Shown: piece after piece, positions 31,688-33,606 of the stretch
Numbering within the stretch: position 1 is the stretch's first letter
Layout of the letters: each line of letters starts with the position of its first letter
NCBI GenBank assembly: GCA_003141555.1
Contig: PLMN01000017.1
Location: 1 to 33,606 of the forward strand
Length of the DNA: 33,606 bases
Source of the DNA: Candidatus Aminicenantota bacterium
Lineage (GTDB): Bacteria; Acidobacteriota; Aminicenantia; Aminicenantales; UBA4085
Reading direction: 5' to 3'
The notes under the pieces: model-generated
What the model saw: the letters and a program-made list of their open reading frames with translations, nothing else
Database searches by the model: none
Told to the model about the DNA's origin: nothing
Position numbers and translations under genes: made by a program

Positions 31688-33256
31688 TCATTTCAGGACG
31701 TCTTCGACCTTGATTTTCCGCTTCTCCAGGATCGTGCCCGTGGACCGGTCGAGAGAGACCTGGGCCAGGTTGTAATTGATGATGGCCTGGAGCTCGGACA
31801 CCCGGGCGGTCGTCAGGTCGCGCTGGTACTGGAGGACGAGGTAGTTCGTGCTCAACCCGACCCGGAGGCGCTCCTCTTCGGCGGCCAGCTTTTTCTCAGC
31901 CAGGTCGCTGGCGACCTTGAAAGCCCGGACCTGCTTATAGGTCGTGTCGAGGGAGCGGACGGCGTTCCGGATCTCGAGGACCACCTGCTGTTCCTGGTTC
32001 TTGAGGTTCAGGAGGGCTTGGTCCATGGTGAGCTTAGCCTGAGTGTAAGCTGCCCGGGAGATGATGTTGCTCAGGGGGACGCTCAGGTTCAGCCGGACCG
32101 ACCAGTTCGGATATTTGAATCCGAAGGCGTCCTTGAGGGCCTGTGTGCCCGTGCCGGGGACGGTGCCGATGACCACGCCGTCAAGGGGATTGCCCTGATA
32201 GAGGATCTGCGTCCCGGAGACGCCGGGACCATAATAGCTGGCGGTGAGGCTGAGGTTGGGGAGGAGCTGGTTCCTGGTATAAGTCAGGTTGAGATCGTTG
32301 AGATGGAGGCCGATTTGAGCGATCTTCAGGTCGGTCCGCTTCTCCATGGCCAGCATCAGAGCCTGGTCGAGGTCCGCCTTCTGCTCTTCGACCGAGGGCT
32401 TGTCGAGGGCGACGACCGAGCGCAGCCCCTTCTGCTCGTCATCGGAAAGGTTGATCAGCATCTTCATCTGGTCTTCGGCGTTCTTGATCGCGGCGTCGGC
32501 GGCGATGATGTTCGCCTCGCGCGTCGCGACCTCAGCCTCGGCGCTCATGAGGTCGAGGGGAGAGAGGGTGCCGATCTCGACGGATCGCTGGTTCAGGGCC
32601 AGCTGGTTCTTGGCCAGCTGGAGGGCCAGCTCCTGGACTTTTAGGTTTTCGATGGCGTAGACGAGGCTCCAATAGGCTGTCGTCACGTTATAGACTGTGT
32701 CCTGGACGGTTTTGAGGAACGTGGCCTGGGAGATGTCCAGGTTGTTCCGGGCGACGATGATGAGGTAGTTCGCTATCGTGGGACCGAAGCCCTGGAGAAG
32801 CGGCTGGGAGAAATTGAACGAGAGCTGGCCCTGGTAGCTGGGGTTGATCGTCTGGGCCTTCTTGTTGGTGTCGGTCTTGCTGCCGTTGACCGAGATCGAA
32901 AAGGTTCCGCCCGAGGGGAGCTGTTCGCTCACCTGGCCCGAATAGGTCGAAGCCAACGTGAGGTTCTGCGTCCCCGTCGTATCCAGCCAGGAGTACGAGG
33001 CGCTCTTGTTGTTCTGATCGGAATAGCCAAACGTGAAGGACGGGAGGTATTTCTCCGCGGCCAGCGTCACGGCCGCCTGGGATAGCTCGGGGGAGACGAC
33101 CGCGGCCTGGAGGGCGAGGTTCTTCTGGAGGGCCCGGGTGACGGCATCGTTCAGCGTCAGGGAGAGTGTTTTCCCCGGGGCCGCATCCTGGCCGAACGAC
33201 GGCAGCAGGAGGGCGAGCGCCAGGGCTATGGGGAAAATCGATCTGCGAAAGGACAT
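31688..33256 (-). CDS. TolC-family outer-membrane efflux protein
   Basis: A 522-residue outer-membrane channel subunit. Signal peptide MSFRRSIFPIALALALLLPSFG. Two OEP repeats: the first starts LSLTLNDAVTRALQKNLALQAA and contains GQLSFNFSQPLLQGFG; the second contains KRTDLKIAQIGLHLNDLNLTYTRNQLLPNLSLTASYYG and WSVRLNLSVPLSN. It is unlike the TolC-type protein of the metal operon and sits behind an ABC permease gene, so it probably serves a MacAB-type tripartite system. AAAGGAG at 33266-33272, nine bases upstream, fixes the start at 33256. An ATG at 33277 overlaps the permease stop. An intrinsic terminator follows the gene. Confidence 0.92.
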   Translation of the reverse strand: MSFRRSIFPIALALALLLPSFGQDAAPGKTLSLTLNDAVTRALQKNLALQAAVVSPELSQAAVTLAAEKYLPSFTFGYSDQNNKSASYSWLDTTGTQNLTLASTYSGQVSEQLPSGGTFSISVNGSKTDTNKKAQTINPSYQGQLSFNFSQPLLQGFGPTIANYLIIVARNNLDISQATFLKTVQDTVYNVTTAYWSLVYAIENLKVQELALQLAKNQLALNQRSVEIGTLSPLDLMSAEAEVATREANIIAADAAIKNAEDQMKMLINLSDDEQKGLRSVVALDKPSVEEQKADLDQALMLAMEKRTDLKIAQIGLHLNDLNLTYTRNQLLPNLSLTASYYGPGVSGTQILYQGNPLDGVVIGTVPGTGTQALKDAFGFKYPNWSVRLNLSVPLSNIISRAAYTQAKLTMDQALLNLKNQEQQVVLEIRNAVRSLDTTYKQVRAFKVASDLAEKKLAAEEERLRVGLSTNYLVLQYQRDLTTARVSELQAIINYNLAQVSLDRSTGTILEKRKIKVEDVLK

Positions 33257-33273
33257 GGTATCAGACTCCTTTA

Positions 33274-33606
33274 TCATTCATAGCGAAGGGCTTCGATCGG
33301 ATCGAGCTTGGACGCTTTGCGGGCGGGATAGAAGCCGAAGAAGACGCCCACGGACGCGGAGAAGAGGAAGGCGAGGATGACGGAGCTCGGCGAGACGACG
33401 GTCGTGATCGAGGCGAAGATGGGGATGAACTTCAGCAGCTTGGAGACGCCCACGCCCAGGGCGATGCCCAGAAGCCCGCCGAACAGGCTCAGAACGATCG
33501 CTTCGACCAGGAACTGGAGGAGGATGTCTTTCTCCTTGGCCCCGATCGACATCCGGATGCCGATCTCCCGGATCCGCTCCGTCACCGAGACGAGCATGAT
33601 GTTCAT
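33274..33606 (-). CDS. ABC transporter permease, MacB/FtsX-like, C-terminal fragment (cut by window edge)
   Basis: The last 110 residues of a permease whose beginning lies beyond the right edge of the window. Seen: NIMLVSVTERIREIGIRMSIGAKEKDILLQFLVE, the cytoplasmic coupling segment of MacB permeases, three hydrophobic spans, and the typical C-terminal GFYPARKASKLDPIEALRYE. It is not broken within the visible part. Its stop lies 17 bases before the TolC-family start. A macA-macB-tolC operon for peptide, lipoprotein or antibiotic export is the likely context; the ATPase and adaptor are outside the window. Confidence 0.93.
   Translation of the reverse strand: MNIMLVSVTERIREIGIRMSIGAKEKDILLQFLVEAIVLSLFGGLLGIALGVGVSKLLKFIPIFASITTVVSPSSVILAFLFSASVGVFFGFYPARKASKLDPIEALRYE

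Overview
This 33.6 kb window is GC-rich, densely packed bacterial chromosome. It codes for a Gram-negative-type (diderm) cell: a long YidC with a periplasmic domain, a complete KDO (lipid A core sugar) pathway, TolC-type outer-membrane channels and an RND pump. Protein style and gene content remind me of Acidobacteriota or Candidatus Aminicenantes. That is an impression, not a demonstrated assignment.

Layout. (1) 129-1627, plus strand: a thymidylate-synthase-like gene translationally coupled to a YhhN/TMEM86-type membrane protein. (2) 1705-19145, minus strand: 18 co-directional genes, most overlapping or a few bases apart. In transcription order they are rpmH, rnpA, yidD, yidC, jag/khpB, then (after a strong internal promoter) mnmE, mnmG, parA, parB, bactofilin, kdsB, pyrG, kdsA, kdsD, kdsC, phosphomannomutase, mannose-1-phosphate guanylyltransferase and a secreted transglutaminase-like protein. 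The first nine are the classic origin-proximal cluster. A perfect 16-bp parS palindrome sits where mnmG meets parA. (3) 19146-19497: a strikingly AT-rich island (about 23% GC by hand count over 19261-19500). Gene direction flips here, and dnaA would often lie here in other bacteria. It is a candidate replication origin. (4) 19498-22560, plus: a DUF5658-like membrane protein, a CarD/CdnL transcription factor, a CNNM/CorC-type CBS protein and smpB. (5) 22540-24685, minus: an Hfq-like protein coupled to pdxA, and an exported SGNH/GDSL hydrolase. (6) 24760-31592, plus: a metal-efflux operon of a small Cys/His-rich membrane protein, a TolC-type channel, an adaptor, an HME-RND pump and a CDF exporter. 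(7) 31610-33606, minus: an intrinsic terminator, a second TolC-family protein and the C-terminal end of a MacB-type ABC permease cut by the window edge.

How the genes work together. The long minus-strand block joins ribosome and tRNA maturation, membrane insertion, chromosome partition, a bactofilin scaffold and envelope sugar-nucleotide synthesis. PyrG makes CTP, which KdsB consumes and which ParB proteins use as a clamp nucleotide. KdsD, KdsA, KdsC and KdsB together convert ribulose-5-phosphate to CMP-KDO. The last genes supply GDP-mannose. Several promoters with near-consensus -35/-10 boxes and 16-17 bp spacing lie so close to the start codon that the mRNA should be leaderless or nearly so (carD, mnmE, SGNH hydrolase). 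I found no tRNA, rRNA, CRISPR array, insertion sequence or phage gene.
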